Below are positions 11,205 through 23,429 of a DNA stretch of 64,000 nt, in pieces. Below the pieces are notes generated by a model. That model was not told the origin of the DNA. It made no database searches and saw only the letters and a program-made list of their open reading frames with translations. Position 1 is the stretch's first letter. Every line of letters begins with the position of its first letter. The translations under genes and the position numbers were made by a program. The stretch is from Rhyacophila brunnea (lineage: Eukaryota; Arthropoda; Insecta; Trichoptera; Rhyacophilidae): positions 62,001 through 126,000 of the forward strand of contig JAGYXB010001106.1 in the NCBI GenBank assembly GCA_022495005.1. The letters run 5' to 3'.

Positions 11205-11440
11205 CACAGCTGCGCGTCTTAAGCGTTGGCCTATTGCGTCGTGGGTCCCAGGGTCGAATCCTGGGTCTGACATGTACACATATTGTTTTTCAATTTGCGT
11301 ATTAGTCCGAGTATGAACCTAATAGGTTGAGCAAGTGGCTGTCATCAATTTCTCGTAAAAACAAAACCTGTCAATACAAACCTCCACTCTGTGGAGGTCC
11401 ATATGATCATATTAGGATCGGACATGGTCGAAAAAAAACC
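11205..11440 (+). mobile_element. tRNA-derived SINE, family S1 (best B box)
   Basis: The head CGTCTTAAGCGTTGG is followed by a near-consensus Pol III B box (GGGTCGAATCCTGGG). The S1 body follows (GTTGAGCAAGTGGCTGTC, CTCCACTCTGTGGAGGTCC with a small hairpin, TAGGATCGGACATGGTCG) and then an A-rich tail. It shows that S1 is tRNA-derived and that the CTCCAC/GTGGAG hairpin is part of its body. Confidence 0.8.
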
Positions 11441-12295
11441 TAGATGATTCGGGCGCCCTTTACCTTTTTTTGCAAACCTTTTTTTAGTGAATCACTTGAT
11501 TTTTACGCCTCTCGAGCCACGCGCACATCACACTCGCAGTGTGCATTAGCCCTAAGTTTACCATACTTTGAGAGTCTCGCCCATGGGCCTGACAAAATAC
11601 TGGATGTTTTAATGTAAAGACATACGATTTTGTGTTCTCCGGAGGCTGGGGTGGATATTTAATCATGTACTTGCACTAAAATTTATGTAAATTGCAGTAG
11701 TAAACCATATTATGTAGGTATGTACTGTTCCTGGATGTGTACCTAATCTTTGTATAAATTTAAAAAACACAGTGATTGCGCGAGAGCTTCTGTTTTACCT
11801 ACACAAAACCTCAAAGAGAAATATCGCTTCTCGGTCTTTCGACCCTGAGTTGAAAGTAACCTAAAGTAAATTGAATCAATACCTATTTAACAATTATTTA
11901 TTTATTAAATAAAATAAAATAGGTATATAATAATATTTTACTTATCCGTCATGACCGGTTTTGTCTGCTTTAATTGAATAGTCAATTGAGAATATTGATG
12001 CAGAGGAAGTAACAGACCCTGGTCGTTATTTTATTGTGTGGAATAAGTAATATAATATTGTATTTTATTTTAATGAATGCAGTAGGTATATTTTCACAAA
12101 TAACAATTACTAAATGTTGATTAATTAAAGTTATCCGTATTTATTGAAAAGTTAACTAACTAGTTTTAGCCTATGTGTGTCCTATTTAATTACGATGTTA
12201 ACTGGTGTTTTTACAATATTTTTTACTGAAGCGCTATGTAAATTTCGTTATTATTTATTTGGCATTCGGCTTTTGTATTTTCAATCAAAGTAAGT

Positions 12296-12492
12296 ACACG
12301 CGCGGATTAAGCGTCGACGGTCCCAGATTCGAATCCTGGGTCTGGTAAGTACACGTATTGTTTTTCACTAATAGGTTGATCAAGTGGCTGACATCCATTT
12401 CTCGTAAAAACAAAATCTGTTAATACAAACTTCCACTCTGTGGACGCCCATAATATTATGATCCTATTAGGATCGTACATGGTCGGAAATTT
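12296..12492 (+). mobile_element. tRNA-derived SINE, family S1
   Basis: The head GGATTAAGCGTCG and B box AGATTCGAATCCTGGG are clear. The body blocks GATCAAGTGGCTGACATCC and TTAGGATCGTACATGGTCGG are present. It is shorter than the copy at 11205 because of a deletion after TTGTTTTTCA. Confidence 0.75.
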
Positions 12493-12672
12493 ATTGTACC
12501 TTAATTCAAAAAGATTTTTTTCGAGTGGTTATATATTTCTCTGAGGTGTTTTCAAATTGTACGTTCAATAAAGAATGTTACATTCTTAAATCCTGTGAAT
12601 TATTCGTTGAGTAAAAAAATAGCTACTAAATCTGTCATACAATGTAATAGGTACATACATACAATGTGTTAA

Positions 12673-13053
12673 GAGCGTACATAAGTGAAACGGCAAATAA
12701 TTTTCAACAGTATGTGGAACGAAATTTCGCAGTCGTCGGCAATCGGAGACTGACGGTAGAGGTGTGAGCACGTCAATGTGTTTTGTGATGGCGTCGAAGG
12801 AATATAGGTATTCGTAAATCGTATAAAGATGACTAAAAACGTTCCGCATGTAAGAACTTGAAAAAGAAAACAATACGTCAATGAATATACTATTATTATT
12901 ACGAATATAATAATAATAAATAAACATAACATTAAAAGGACGCATGTTGAATTTTTATGACAAATTATATTTCGTTCGGCTCGCGTCATTTGCACAATCC
13001 GCGCATCGCCTAGTTATGATCTTTTTAGACCATGCCTTAGCTGAAGTATAGCC
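12673..13053 (+). mobile_element. TTAA-flanked non-autonomous element, copy B
   Basis: TTAA at 12669-12672 and 13054-13057 bracket a 381-bp copy of the element at 595-968: start GAGCGTACATAAGTG, end GAAGTATAGCC. The overlapping minus-strand frames of about 110 codons lie inside it. They are not conserved in copies A and C, so they are not genes. Confidence 0.75.
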
Positions 13054-13059
13054 TTAAAT

Positions 13060-13890
13060 TGAAAATCCATTTGGGCACCTCCTTAAATCTCCAACCTTGG
13101 TGAGGACCTTCATCTTATTTAATTGATCTCTGATGATGACACAAAGTGAGGTAAGTTTGTTTTAATGTCAGTCATCTGCATCTGTAGTATCGAAAGCTCA
13201 AAAAAAACTGCATTTTCGTTCAAGGATGTGGTGTAAACTGTATAACTATGCATAATAATTATATTGAATGTATAGCTATGTTAATATTGGTAGGGGGTGA
13301 AAATGAAATGTCTCATTATTAAAATCTGTATTGTACTGCATAATAATAACAAACCATAACCAACACAATGTAACGAACTATTTTTATTTTCGCGCCCTTT
13401 TACAATAATACCTGTGTTAATGACACCTAGCAGGATAATTTATAAGTTCTATAATAAACTATTGCTAAATTTTAAGAATGGTAAACAGATGTCGCTAGGT
13501 TTGAGAATCGCGACCGAAGAAACAGTTTTCCGGAAAACGGTGAAAGTAGGAAACTGCTTTTAAATTTCTTATTTCGGGATAGATGGCAGTAATTGCAATA
13601 ATTTTCAAAATATTTTTAATTTGAAACGAATTTACAAATAAATCAAAATTATAAAAAAAACATCTTTATCAATTTAATTTATAAATAAGTTCAGATACAC
13701 AGATCATTAACGAGTATAATATTCAAACGCAATCTGTTCTCTAGTAACAGGTTATTGTTAAAATTATATTTATTAGGTAGGTATTGGCAAATTATTTTAT
13801 TCAAGCACACTACTTCTCAATCGTTCCATCATGAATGAGAATCGTAACTCTTCTGAAATGTAGTAATATTTTCTACACCCACGCTACTTT
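13060..13890. other. AT-rich stretch, nothing recognised
   Basis: No gene or repeat copy was recognised. Confidence 0.4.
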
Positions 13891-13894
13891 ATAG

Positions 13895-14235
13895 CGCCCT
13901 TACACGTGCATGAATTTACCGGCAGCAATAGTGTGTATTTTAAACTATCGTGACAATAGCTGTTTACACGTGAAAGTGCTGACTGTCTCTCCAATCTCCA
14001 GTCGAAAAAATCGGTTAACCTTAAAATATGGCTCTCCGCGGTGTAGTTCGTTAGTTTGCCGGCAGTTTCGCCACTATCGTTGTGCTGCGCAGGCGCAGAT
14101 CGAAAAAATCCCAACTGTCGCATGAAAATTAAGAAGCTTCCGAACTTTTTTGATTCATGCATGCAATGTTGAAACTGCAGGATAATACACGTTTACACGT
14201 ACATGTTTTTGTTGTAGCCGTGTAAACGGAGTATT
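13895..14235 (+). mobile_element. Possible MITE with TTACACG/CGTGTAA ends
   Basis: CGCCCTTACACGTGCATGA near the left end is roughly mirrored by GCCGTGTAAACGGAGTA near the right. TTTACACGT blocks occur inside both flanks (about 13962 and 14190). The centre is GC-richer (TTGCCGGCAGTTTCGCC, TGCGCAGGCGCAG). No target duplication is clear. The overlapping open frames on both strands look incidental. Confidence 0.35.
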
Positions 14236-14707
14236 ACCTTTCTCGTAGCAGAGTTTCGACTACTAACACTTGTCAGCATTTTGACTTGTGCACTTCAGTG
14301 TGTTTATAGGCTTTAATTGGTTAGCTAATTTGTAGTTTAAAATCTTTATGGATTCTTAGAAATAAGATTTGTATCTAAGTTTATTAAAAGTTGCAATATA
14401 ATGATGACATTACCTTTAGACCTTGAAGAATTATTTATTTCTTAGAAATACACCACTTTATATAATTTTCTGAAACGTCACAAGTCAGAAAGCTTTGTTA
14501 TGCTGAAATAATAATAAACGAGATATCTGATCTCCTTGAAAAGTTTTGTCGCTGTTATCAACTTTCGCTGCGCCGTGATAATGGCAATAATCATTTAATC
14601 AGTGAGATGCGATTGCGAAACTGTTTTGTTTAAAATTACTTGATTTCAAATGGTCAATATGGCACCAATAAATAACTTGATTTATGAGTCAGATGCTGTC
14701 ATATGTT

Positions 14708-14950
14708 TCAGAGGGCCAACAAGTTTTTGAAGGTCTGCACCAAAAGGTTTTCTTCTTCTTCCAACTGATAGATTTCTTGACGACTTGGCTCCAGCACGCA
14801 GGACGTATCAGTGAAAACCCCGTAGCATTGTTGATTTGATCTGTCTACTTCTAGGGGTGGCAGGTTATATGAAAGTATGGTAAAGCAGGCATGGATGGTG
14901 AAAAAATATGGTGAGGCAGGCTGGTAATCAATTTGCGGCAAAATTTCCAC
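14708..14950 (-). other. Unrecognised 80-codon open frame of protein-like composition
   Basis: The minus frame includes PPLEVDRSNQQCYGVF and an acidic tail EIYQLEEEENLLVQTF. Composition is more protein-like than most short frames here, and a second overlapping minus frame continues upstream to 15072. No motif that I can name, and no copy in the window. It could be a decayed transposon or gene exon. Low confidence that it is real. Confidence 0.2.
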
Positions 14951-15079
14951 GTTAACATTATATTATATGGATACGTTATAATGACCAAAGTAAATCCTCC
15001 GTGATGCCCTGCATTTTTTTTTATCGCGTCGCTATTTCTCGTAAGTTGTCGGTTATTGTTGGCCTGCTTCATTCAGTTG

Positions 15080-15990
15080 TATGAGAAAGCCGATTCCTTG
15101 CCCCTCTTTTTATTTAATATCTCTATGGTCCACCTAGAGGGAGTACTTTCTTGTTCTCTCCGACCTTTGGACTGACCAAATACCACGGCTAAATGCAGAT
15201 TAACAGTTTTTTTTTAATTAGGTACCTACCTAATTTAAAAAATATGGCTAGAGTAAGTATACGTTTTATAAATTTGCAATTTTTTGACACTCTTATTAAT
15301 ACACTGATAGTACGCATATTTGCCTGATTACCTCGCATAAAATTAAATCAAATGATATTCTTGTATTAATATATTATGTACCTAGTAATAAATAAATAAA
15401 TAGATAATATATTATGTAGGTATGTAAAAATATATTTTTGGAATATATTAATACATCATTTTCATATTAGAGCCGGAGTGCAAAGTTATGAAGCATAATA
15501 CTTTACAATGCTAATCTTAGGCCATCCGCTCATGTGAATACTCAAAAAAGGCGAGACTGAAATTTCAGTAGATATCTAGCTAATGTATTTCAATGGCGGC
15601 TCGCTGACAGCAAGGCTGGAATCTCTTAGTTTCAAAACTTCCGCGACGGAAACCGAAGAAACGCGACATGCTAGTCTCCCAGTCTCTCAGTTTCCAGTCA
15701 CCTATAAAACAGTGGCACCAATATCAGTACATTCGATGAAAAATCATATTTTCTTTCCAAAATTGGTAGCACTGAACTAAACAAGGAATAACAAGTCAAG
15801 ACGTCAAATGTTAAAGATGGGCGAACCGATTTTTAATTCAAAATATGTGGCAGATGTGGAAAAATATTCCTGCCTGTATAATTACAGGCTGCCAGAATAT
15901 TCCCGTTAAAGGTTTTACGGAAAAAGCTTAGAATGAAGTAGGAAAGACAATGGGTTTGACAGTTTGAGGTTATGAGATTATTAGGTTTCA
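15080..15990. other. No recognised gene
   Basis: AT-rich DNA with a 65-codon open frame (15583-15780) that shows no motif. An inverted pair (CTGCCTGTATAATTACAGGCTG) lies near 15870. Confidence 0.35.
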
Positions 15991-15993
15991 GTA

Positions 15994-17014
15994 CCGAAAA
16001 ACCCCCTTACTTCGCCAAGTGTTCCTAACTTCACCTAAATCAATTAAACACTAGAAACTCATGTTTTTACTATCGCACCACTTTAAGCCACTTAAGGCTA
16101 ATTATAGATAATATTAGTCCTGTCACCACAAAATTTTCAAACCGCCATTATTTTCGCCGTGTTTGTGTTAGTACCGTTTTTTCGAGTCCGGTTTGAAGAG
16201 ATTTTTTCGGAATACCTCTGAACTTTTGCTTATTTCTACGACTCTTGTAGAGGTAGGTTCTTTATAGTTTTTATATAATATAGTGATATAGTCTGCTTGC
16301 CAAATGTAATGAGAGATTTCCGATATTTATAATAAAACATCAATTTTTTGAGTATGCAATGTCAGGCTATGTTTTGTGAACTACATGTTCCTACACTTCT
16401 CATGGCTTTAGGGTTGTCACAAAAAAATGCTTTTTTTTTTTTTTTTTAAATATATGTGTTCTTTTATTTTTATGGTTTTTAGACTAAAAACTATTCATCA
16501 CTTTGATTCACCAGTTAACAATTTTTCTCATATTTCCTTTATTAAAAATTTACTATCTAAATCAATACATAAAAATGATACTATAATGCTTTGGGCTTTG
16601 GCAACCCTAGCGTAAATTGGTAGTTTGTATGAAACTGTCATTGAAGTGATTCCTATCTTCGCCAACGTAGATATTTCTTTAAAATATGTCAAATTGTCTC
16701 TAGCATAAGACGTAAATTTACTTAACGTCATTTTTTAATAGATTTCGTGAGTATCTATAGACAATAATTTCGTACTGGACCTACTAAAACACATTGGACG
16801 AAGTTAGGGAATCGTGCCGTAACTTCGTCTATATAAAAAATAGTGATTTATTGTATTATTTAGTATGAAAAGGGTGTTATTTCAATATAAATAAAAATAA
16901 ACACTATCATTGTGCATTACATAAGGTCTATAAAACTTCATATTAGTGGATATTTTGGTGGCAAAACGACTTTCTGTTAAAAACCGGGCGAAGTTAGGGG
17001 AGGGGGTTTTACGG
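15994..17014 (+). mobile_element. TA-flanked MITE with CCGAAAAACCCCC termini
   Basis: The left end CCGAAAAACCCCCTTACTTC is the approximate inverse of the right end GAAGTTAGGGGAGGGGG-TTTTACGG. TA dinucleotides lie directly outside both ends (15992-15993, 17015-17016), as in Tc1/mariner-type insertion. The 1021-bp body has internal copies of the AACTTCG motif near 16795-16830, but no transposase. Confidence 0.6.
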
Positions 17015-17261
17015 TATCGCCGTGTGCGAAGCATCAGACACTGGCCAGTTTATGAGTTCCATCAGCAACCAGTTCGTCAGATTTTATTTTCTGCGTGAGC
17101 GGATGGCCTTACTCGCAATGAAAAAAAATTATATAACCTTTACAATTATCGCCACCAGCAGTTAATAGCACATGCGGGATTGCCTGAAAGGAGAACAAGA
17201 CCCTTCCAAAGTTTTAGAGCCATAAACAATGCTTATGTATAAAAGACATGTATGCTATTTT

Positions 17262-18170
17262 TAGGGCTTGCGCAGACAGGGAGCGGTCAGGCGGTCTGCG
17301 TTCCGCGTTCGGAGTTCAGCGTTCTTTGTACTGTACGGACTTCATACTGTATGGGCACACAGCCGGCGGTAACCGCGCCGGTCAATTGGAACGCTAGCGT
17401 TCTAGAGTTCTATTCCCGCAATTACAAAGAACTCCGTAACTCTCAACCGTTGCAATGTCTGGATCAGAAAAATGAATCGATATAAAGAAGATTGATACTT
17501 GATTTAAGTGACGCAAATTATATAAATCGTTTTTAATACTAACATATTGTTTTTAAATCAACACTTGATTGATTTACGTCCATAAATACTTGATAATTTG
17601 GCGAGATTTATAGTTTTCATAGTTCAATAATAGAATAAATTTGACATGTGAGGTTATGGGTAAAATTAAAAGGTTAGAATCGAAATTTCAAATATTATAG
17701 ATAGAGGTAGGTACACAAACAAATAAGTTTATATGTCACTTTATTTAAAATCATCGATATTAAGTTTTTAAATATCCGGTTTGATAAAATGCATTGATTA
17801 CAGCAGTAATTTTAGTACCTAGATTATATTTAGTTTACAAGTCAATGTCAAATGTAATCAAATTATATAATTCATCGAAGCTTTGTATTGAAATGCGAAA
17901 TTAAATAAAAATTTGAATGGAATTTGAGCAGTCAAACAACATAGAGCGAAACCACACGGGGGAGTGAGTACGCAACAGCGGTGCTTTCTCACTTCCACTC
18001 GCAGTCGGAATATAGCGGTCTCGCATTATGCAGCGCCTGTGTCACTACAACGTTTGTATACAAATGGAACGCATATTGTTGACCGCCACCTGTCTGCTGT
18101 CCCTGAACGCTAGCGGTCAACGGTCGGTTGAACATAGAACTCCGACCGCTCTCTGTCTGCGCAAGCCCTA
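17262..18170 (+). mobile_element. hAT-like element with TAGGGCTTGCGCAGACAG termini
   Basis: TAGGGCTTGCGCAGACAGGG and its inverse (CTGTCTGCGCAAGCCCTA) bound a 909-bp segment. Both subterminal regions are GC-rich (GAGCGGTC, CGGTCTGCG / CGACCGCTC) around an A+T-rich centre. The TAGGG...CCCTA ends suggest hAT, but the adjacent 8-mers do not match, so the superfamily is unproved. The 77-codon frame at its left end is TIR sequence. Confidence 0.65.
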
Positions 18171-18387
18171 AGTCTTACTTTCGAATGTCCTAACTACACT
18201 TTCTTATAAAAAAGAATAAAATAGGTGAACAATAAATAGTTGAGCATCGCCCTGTCAGACGTTCTGCGTAAAACACGGTCATTAGATTCGCCTAATGGTT
18301 TCGTGATTTGTAATTTGCCGACTGTGCGACGAGATAATAATCTCTGAGAATTATTTAAAGACTAGCGAATCGACGACACGGGGATAA

Positions 18388-18399
18388 CCCCCCCCCCCC
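18388..18399 (+). repeat. C12 homopolymer
   Basis: Twelve consecutive C in otherwise A+T-rich DNA; a simple repeat. Confidence 0.8.
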
Positions 18400-18583
18400 A
18401 TCTTCCTCACACCCCACGCTCTCGTTTGACAATATCGATTGACAGTTCGGATTTTTTTTCTTTTTTTTCGTGTTGCTTGACTTTTGACGTTGAATATTAT
18501 TTAGGTTATAGGGGTAGGTTTTATGACATTATTGTGTCATAGTAATTAATCAATATTTATTAAATTATTTTTTTACTCAAGAC

Positions 18584-18959
18584 TAGGGATTGCAATACCG
18601 AATGAAAATACCAATACAGGTATTTCGGTATTTCCTATTGAATACCGGTATTCTAAAAATAATTGGAAGAAATTATAATAATATTATATATAAATAAAAA
18701 TATATATCGTTAAAATATTAATACTTAACGGTATATGTCATTGCTGGCCACTAATGATAATGAAGGGCAACGGAGGTAAACCAGACATCGCGTAACCGTA
18801 CAAAAAAATACATTACATTAAGTTTGTTGTCTTAATTAATACATGTTGTTTCCACTTTGAATATCGAATATATCGGTATTGTCTGATTTTTAAAACCGGT
18901 ATTTCGGTATCGAAAAATACTGGGATACCAGTTTTGAAATACCGGTATTACAATCCCTC
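18584..18959 (+). mobile_element. hAT-type MITE family C (TAGGGATTGCAATACCG), copy 1
   Basis: The termini TAGGGATTGCAATACCG and CGGTATTACAATCCCTC are inverted. CTCAAGAC (18576-18583) and CTCAAGAG (18960-18967) form an 8-bp duplication with one change. Inside are several CCGGTATT blocks and the conserved core AAACCAGACATCGCGTAAC. Family copies are at 49872-50219 and 24134-24490. Confidence 0.85.
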
Positions 18960-18967
18960 CTCAAGAG

Positions 18968-19929
18968 TCTCAAGACCAGCAAATAAAGTATTACAATAAA
19001 AATTATCTATTTTTAATTAAAACTACTGCGATATTTTAGAAATTTTAACACCTACAGAAAATAAATGTGTCTATTAGAAATATAAATATGGATGCTTACC
19101 GAGCGGGACTCGAAAATGCATCTATAGCCAATGTGCTTTACCAATTAACTAATCTGTACCGCATCGATTACGCTGAAATTTACGTCCGAGTTATTATATC
19201 AAATTCCGTTAATATTGGCGACAATCTTTATTGTAACTTTTTTTGAGATACGAGAGATACGAGAGACATATATCTTGATTTCTACATGATTTGTAGTTGT
19301 TACACTTCCTAATAATTGTTTAACTATTTTAATTCAATAAATTTAAAGATAAATAAAATTTAAGAGTAGGTACAGCATTCGTCATTGAATTTCCGTAATA
19401 TTTCATGTACAATTTTTTACACAATACGTTGATTGTGTGTGAGCTTTATAATTATTTTTTTCTTTTATTAACAAGTTTAACACCTGCAAGACGATTTTTT
19501 CTACATTTCTAAAGAAAACCGGGTCAAAGTCGTATACTTTTCACCCCTCATAATCATGGAAACGTGTCTAATATTTCGCAGTTTTTCAATCATAATCATA
19601 ACCATTAAATAAGCATTTAATAATAATGAACACATAAATCTATGCACAAAGCGTGAACACAATGGCTATAAGACACAAAAGAAATAAATAAAGTCAAGGA
19701 TGTTATATTATGTATTCTGTGATAGGATAGTTTTGTGAAAGATAATCGATAAGTGACATTTCGTCCTTGCTAGGCTGATACCATTAATAAAAAAACCTAT
19801 GCAGTCACTGGGTTTTCGGCTTGGAGGGTGGGGGTGATTTTGACAAAACCTCATAGGCTGTGTTTGTGGGAGTAGGGTTGTGTTTGTTCGTAAATTAAAT
19901 TTGAAGAAATATTAGTGGATTATCATTTT
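18968..19929. other. AT-rich stretch, nothing recognised
   Basis: No gene found. A G-rich patch (GGCTTGGAGGGTGGGGG) at about 19820 stands out but has no partner. Confidence 0.35.
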
Positions 19930-19931
19930 TA

Positions 19932-20373
19932 CAACGTTTTTTTTAGCTCTTATTCTTATTTGTCCGGTGGTTGTTTGTCCGGTACAAATCTTGCAATCGA
20001 TTTTAACTAACTCCCCGACTAGCTACACATTTGAAACTTTTATAATATATCAGAACACAATGTCAATGTATTTTTTTAATACTTCTAGCCATATTTAAGT
20101 AGAATTGATTTCATTTTCAGTTAATTCTGTTTTGTATGAAAAGTTTTCTGAAGAAATCCGTAAAAAGTAAAACTATTATTGGTTGCTAAGTGGGTTCTAG
20201 CAACTAAATTATTAATATTAATATATACGTGCGTTACTATGGAAATTAATATGAAATGTCAAAATGATATTTCAGTATATTTATTCAGTATTTCTATCAG
20301 ACACAATTTTTTTTGATCGTTTAAGCTAGTCAAGTCAAGTTTATATGATTCAACAGAAAATTTAAAATCGTTG
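19932..20373 (+). mobile_element. TA-flanked MITE family (CAACGTTTTT), copy 1
   Basis: It begins CAACGTTTTTTTTAGCTC and ends AATCGTTG, flanked by TA on both sides. It shares ATTTGTCCGGTGGTTG, TTGGTTGCTAAGTGG and CGTGCGTTACTATGG blocks with inverted copies at 30606-31022 and 42639-43002. TIRs of this kind with a TA duplication suggest Tc1/mariner. No coding frame. Confidence 0.75.
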
Positions 20374-20379
20374 TATATA

Positions 20380-21380
20380 AAAAGTTCTTTTTATCTTGTA
20401 ATTATTATGTATTTATTTCAATGGATACATATTGACTGTTTCTATTATAAGGTTGGGTGAAAAACCAATCCACGTATGTACGAAAAAAACTTTTTTTTTG
20501 TTAATATTAGGAACTTTATGCTGATAGAATAATTTAGCAACATACGTCAATGTCAAATAATAGAAAAAAATATAAGTACAAGAAAAATGTCTTGAGTTGT
20601 TTCTACAATTAACAATTAATGGAGTCACCCAAATGGTCTTCTAAAATCTTTCAATAAATCTTTTTCACGTTTTGCAAAATGTACCCTATTATTTTAACCC
20701 TTAAATATATGATTATTTAATGTACCTACCTACATAATACTTTTCTAATCGACAACATTTAATGTTTAAAATTATTATAAATTAACAGTGGCACATGTCA
20801 ATAAAACTATAAAAAAATTGTCAGCACACTTTGTCCACTGTGAGAACTGCAAGTCTTTAAATAAAATTTCATTCATACAAAAAATATTAAGAATAATACA
20901 GATTGTTGCTGAAAGGCAACACAATGCAATAATATAATATGCACGAATAATTTAATCAATTGCGATTTACACAGTGCGGGATGCGAATGTCAGAAAGCCT
21001 ATTTTCATTTATTTTGTTCATCTGTCATCGAATTGTCATTGGAACTGGGCAGAAAATTCATAGGCATTTCAGGCTTAATATTTTGAAAAATGTAAAATTA
21101 TATACTTATGAGGTTTGGTTAACAAACATCGCTGATTATATTAATTATTCACTCTAGTATGTACGAGTATGTGTGATGTTTATATTATTATATCCAGAAT
21201 TTAAATTGATCAATAAAAATATAATTTAAAAATTTAATTTATTCTCATTTGTGAATCGGATACTGTGGATCTCTGATTAATTTTATGTTATCGTTTACAC
21301 CCTGCCGCCACACGAATGAATGATGGATAATTAAACATAAAATGGAATCGAAAAATAAAAATTAAAAATTACCAACCCTG
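20380..21380. other. AT-rich stretch, nothing recognised
   Basis: The short frames at 20413-20628 and 20960-21157 have no recognisable motif. Confidence 0.35.
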
Positions 21381-21384
21381 AAAT

Positions 21385-21530
21385 ATTGACGGCGCTTTTC
21401 CACGAGGGGGTTAGCAGCGTCGTAAAGGGGTGAGCCGCTTTTGGGCGGAGGCTCTGTAAGGCTGTATTGTCGGCACGCGAGATTTTTTAGGGAACCCGTG
21501 CGTGGAAGGTACGGGTCTCCACCACAGAAC
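21385..21530. other. GC-rich island with hairpin, unidentified
   Basis: A sharp G+C island in A+T-rich flanks, including GTGAGCCGCTTTTGGGCGG and ACCCGTGCGTGGAAGGTACGGGT-type pairing (ACCCGT with ACGGGT) near 21496-21516. There is no open frame, and no tRNA or rRNA motif that I recognise. Confidence 0.35.
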
Positions 21531-21825
21531 TACATTATTATCTACTGCTGCCTTTATTGAGTGGAGTAATACGAATTCCATAAGCCGGGGGGTGAATTTT
21601 TACTAAGTCGAATTGGACGCGCCTCGAATAAGGGAAAAATATCGAATATCACTCACTTAGTTCATTTTTCACCGTACTGTCTTAGAGCTGATTGTATTAA
21701 GTATATAAGTTTATTAGTGTGTACCAAATGTGATTTATTCATTAGCCATAATCAAAAGCCATTGCTATCTAGTAAAACAAAATAATTGAATATGCAATTT
21801 TAATAAGCGTGGTAAGACGTGGGTA

Positions 21826-21997
21826 CAGACCTACAAACTTATCTGAAGAATGGGATGGGGGAGCCACTGTCGAAAACCACCCAATCAAGACTCGTAACTG
21901 AACAAAATCTGACATTCGAATGACATTTTCAAAATGGCGTCCTATGGTAGTTCGTAGTTCCATTTTTCGCCATTCTACAGATAAGTTTGTAGGTCTG
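21826..21997 (+). mobile_element. TA-flanked hairpin MITE, 172 bp
   Basis: CAGACCTACAAACTTATCTG and its inverse CAGATAAGTTTGTAGGTCTG form terminal inverted repeats of about 28 bp with short mismatches. TA lies outside both ends (21824-21825 and 21998-21999), as for Tc1/mariner-type elements. The middle contains GGGATGGGGGAGCCACTG. The overlapping 64-codon frame is not a gene. Confidence 0.75.
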
Positions 21998-22160
21998 TAT
22001 ATCTGGGCTACCTGATGAAATTCTGTGATATTTTTACATTTGTAGAAAACATGTCTAGATAATCACCATTGTCTTTTCTACAAAGATAAATATATAATGT
22101 AAACAGACCTTTTACGAGGAAAGTTTTATTAGCTAGCCGCGCATCTATTCTATACACGAT

Positions 22161-22387
22161 GCTGCTATCGATCACTATCGAGGGTAGTTTATCATATTTA
22201 TGTGTCGAGGTATTGTAATTGTTCCAATAATTGGTATGTTTTAACAGCCCCTCTCTTGGCTATGCTAACTTTTAGAGCGAGATAGACAGTTTTCACAGTT
22301 TGGACGGCTAACTTATTGTAACAATAAATTATAATACCTCAAAACATAAGTATGATAAAATACCATCGATGGCCGCCGATAGCAGTC
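22161..22387. mobile_element. Hairpin MITE with TIRs of about 70 bp
   Basis: The left arm GCTGCTATCG ... TTATCATATTTATGTGTCGAGGTATT pairs with the right arm AATACCTCAAAACATAAG ... CGATAGCAGTC over about 70 bp with a few gaps. The loop is GC-richer (CCCCTCTCTTGGC). No target duplication was found. Confidence 0.6.
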
Positions 22388-22389
22388 TT

Positions 22390-23219
22390 GTTTATAGAAT
22401 AAATGTTCTGGTCCTATACTCTGGTTTAAATAAACGCATTTGGGGAGTAATAAACACGTATATTTTTGACCCGTCGGATAGTGGAGAAAAATTTGTATAT
22501 GTACTACTTGAATTTACTACGAATGTTGACAATAAAAAAAATGTAGGTATTAACTATTGTCATAATAATATGATTATACATAACATACTTAATTATTGTA
22601 AGTATGTATTGGTATACGTTCATTCACATTCCTATGTGCTTGATATTATTAATCCTCATACAAATTCAGACAGGATTTATCTTTTGTAATATAAATAATA
22701 TTAAATTCCTTTTTTTCAATTGTTACTTATATTGTAACATCACTATCCACATCATTCGTGATATCTTTGTATTTCAACATAAATAGTTATCTACTAGAAA
22801 ACTATTTTTGAGTAATTAAATTACATAATATATCAATATTAAGACATGGCAATTAATTTAAAATATTAATACTTGATAGAATTTGAATTTAAATTCTAAT
22901 GCATTTAATTTTTGTACTATTCCATTTTAGTCGTTTTGGCTTTGTGTGCTTATTTCTGGATTTGTTATATTAAAAAAATGAGCATGTAAGAATATGATTA
23001 ATATATTAATATCAAATTAGTTAACTCCATTAAATTCCCAATACGTTGCTATTGTTCCCAATATTGACGATTTTACACCTCTTGAATGTAGTATTTTTAT
23101 TGATTATTATTACTAATTATCGATTATTAGGTTTTTGTCGATTTATACGCTTGTTGAGTGTTTTGTAATGATAAGATAGGAGTTTTTTTACAAACACCTA
23201 TATTTTGTATTGTGATCCT
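22390..23219. other. AT-rich stretch with an unconvincing 106-codon frame
   Basis: The frame 22369-22689 (plus) starts inside the MITE arm and is rich in N, Y, I and V, as expected from A+T-rich DNA. I do not consider it a gene. Confidence 0.4.
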
Positions 23220-23422
23220 TGACTTAATAGGTAGGTGATAAAGTTGTTGCCTACTTTATTGTATTGATTTATTATATAAGTTAGAATTGTCTGTATTCGT
23301 TGTCAGTGTATATTTACCTTTTGGTCAGTGGACATACTGAATATGCCGAAAGGCGAAACCCGGGTCACAAAAAACGACTCAAATGGAATAGTAGAACACT
23401 TAAAGCCATTAGAATATAGTAA
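23220..23422 (+). repeat. Dispersed repeat family E with core-promoter geometry, copy 1
   Basis: It shares GCCTACTTTATTGTATTGAT, TATATAAG, CGTTGTCAGTGT, GGCGAAACCCGGGTC and AAAAAACGACTCAAATGG with copies at 36815-37015 and 46694-46861. TATATAA is followed about 31 nt later by TCAGT, the arthropod initiator motif. This spacing and the following conserved block suggest the U3/R part of an LTR or another transposon promoter. Confidence 0.5.
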
Positions 23423-23429
23423 TTTAAAT

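Noticed and set aside
12586..12995. Overlapping 119- and 108-codon minus frames as a gene
   Set aside because: Both lie mostly in the TTAA-flanked element. The other two copies do not keep the frames, and the composition is A+T-driven.
17252..17485. 77-codon plus frame as a cysteine-containing peptide
   Set aside because: Its first part is the terminal inverted repeat of a transposon.
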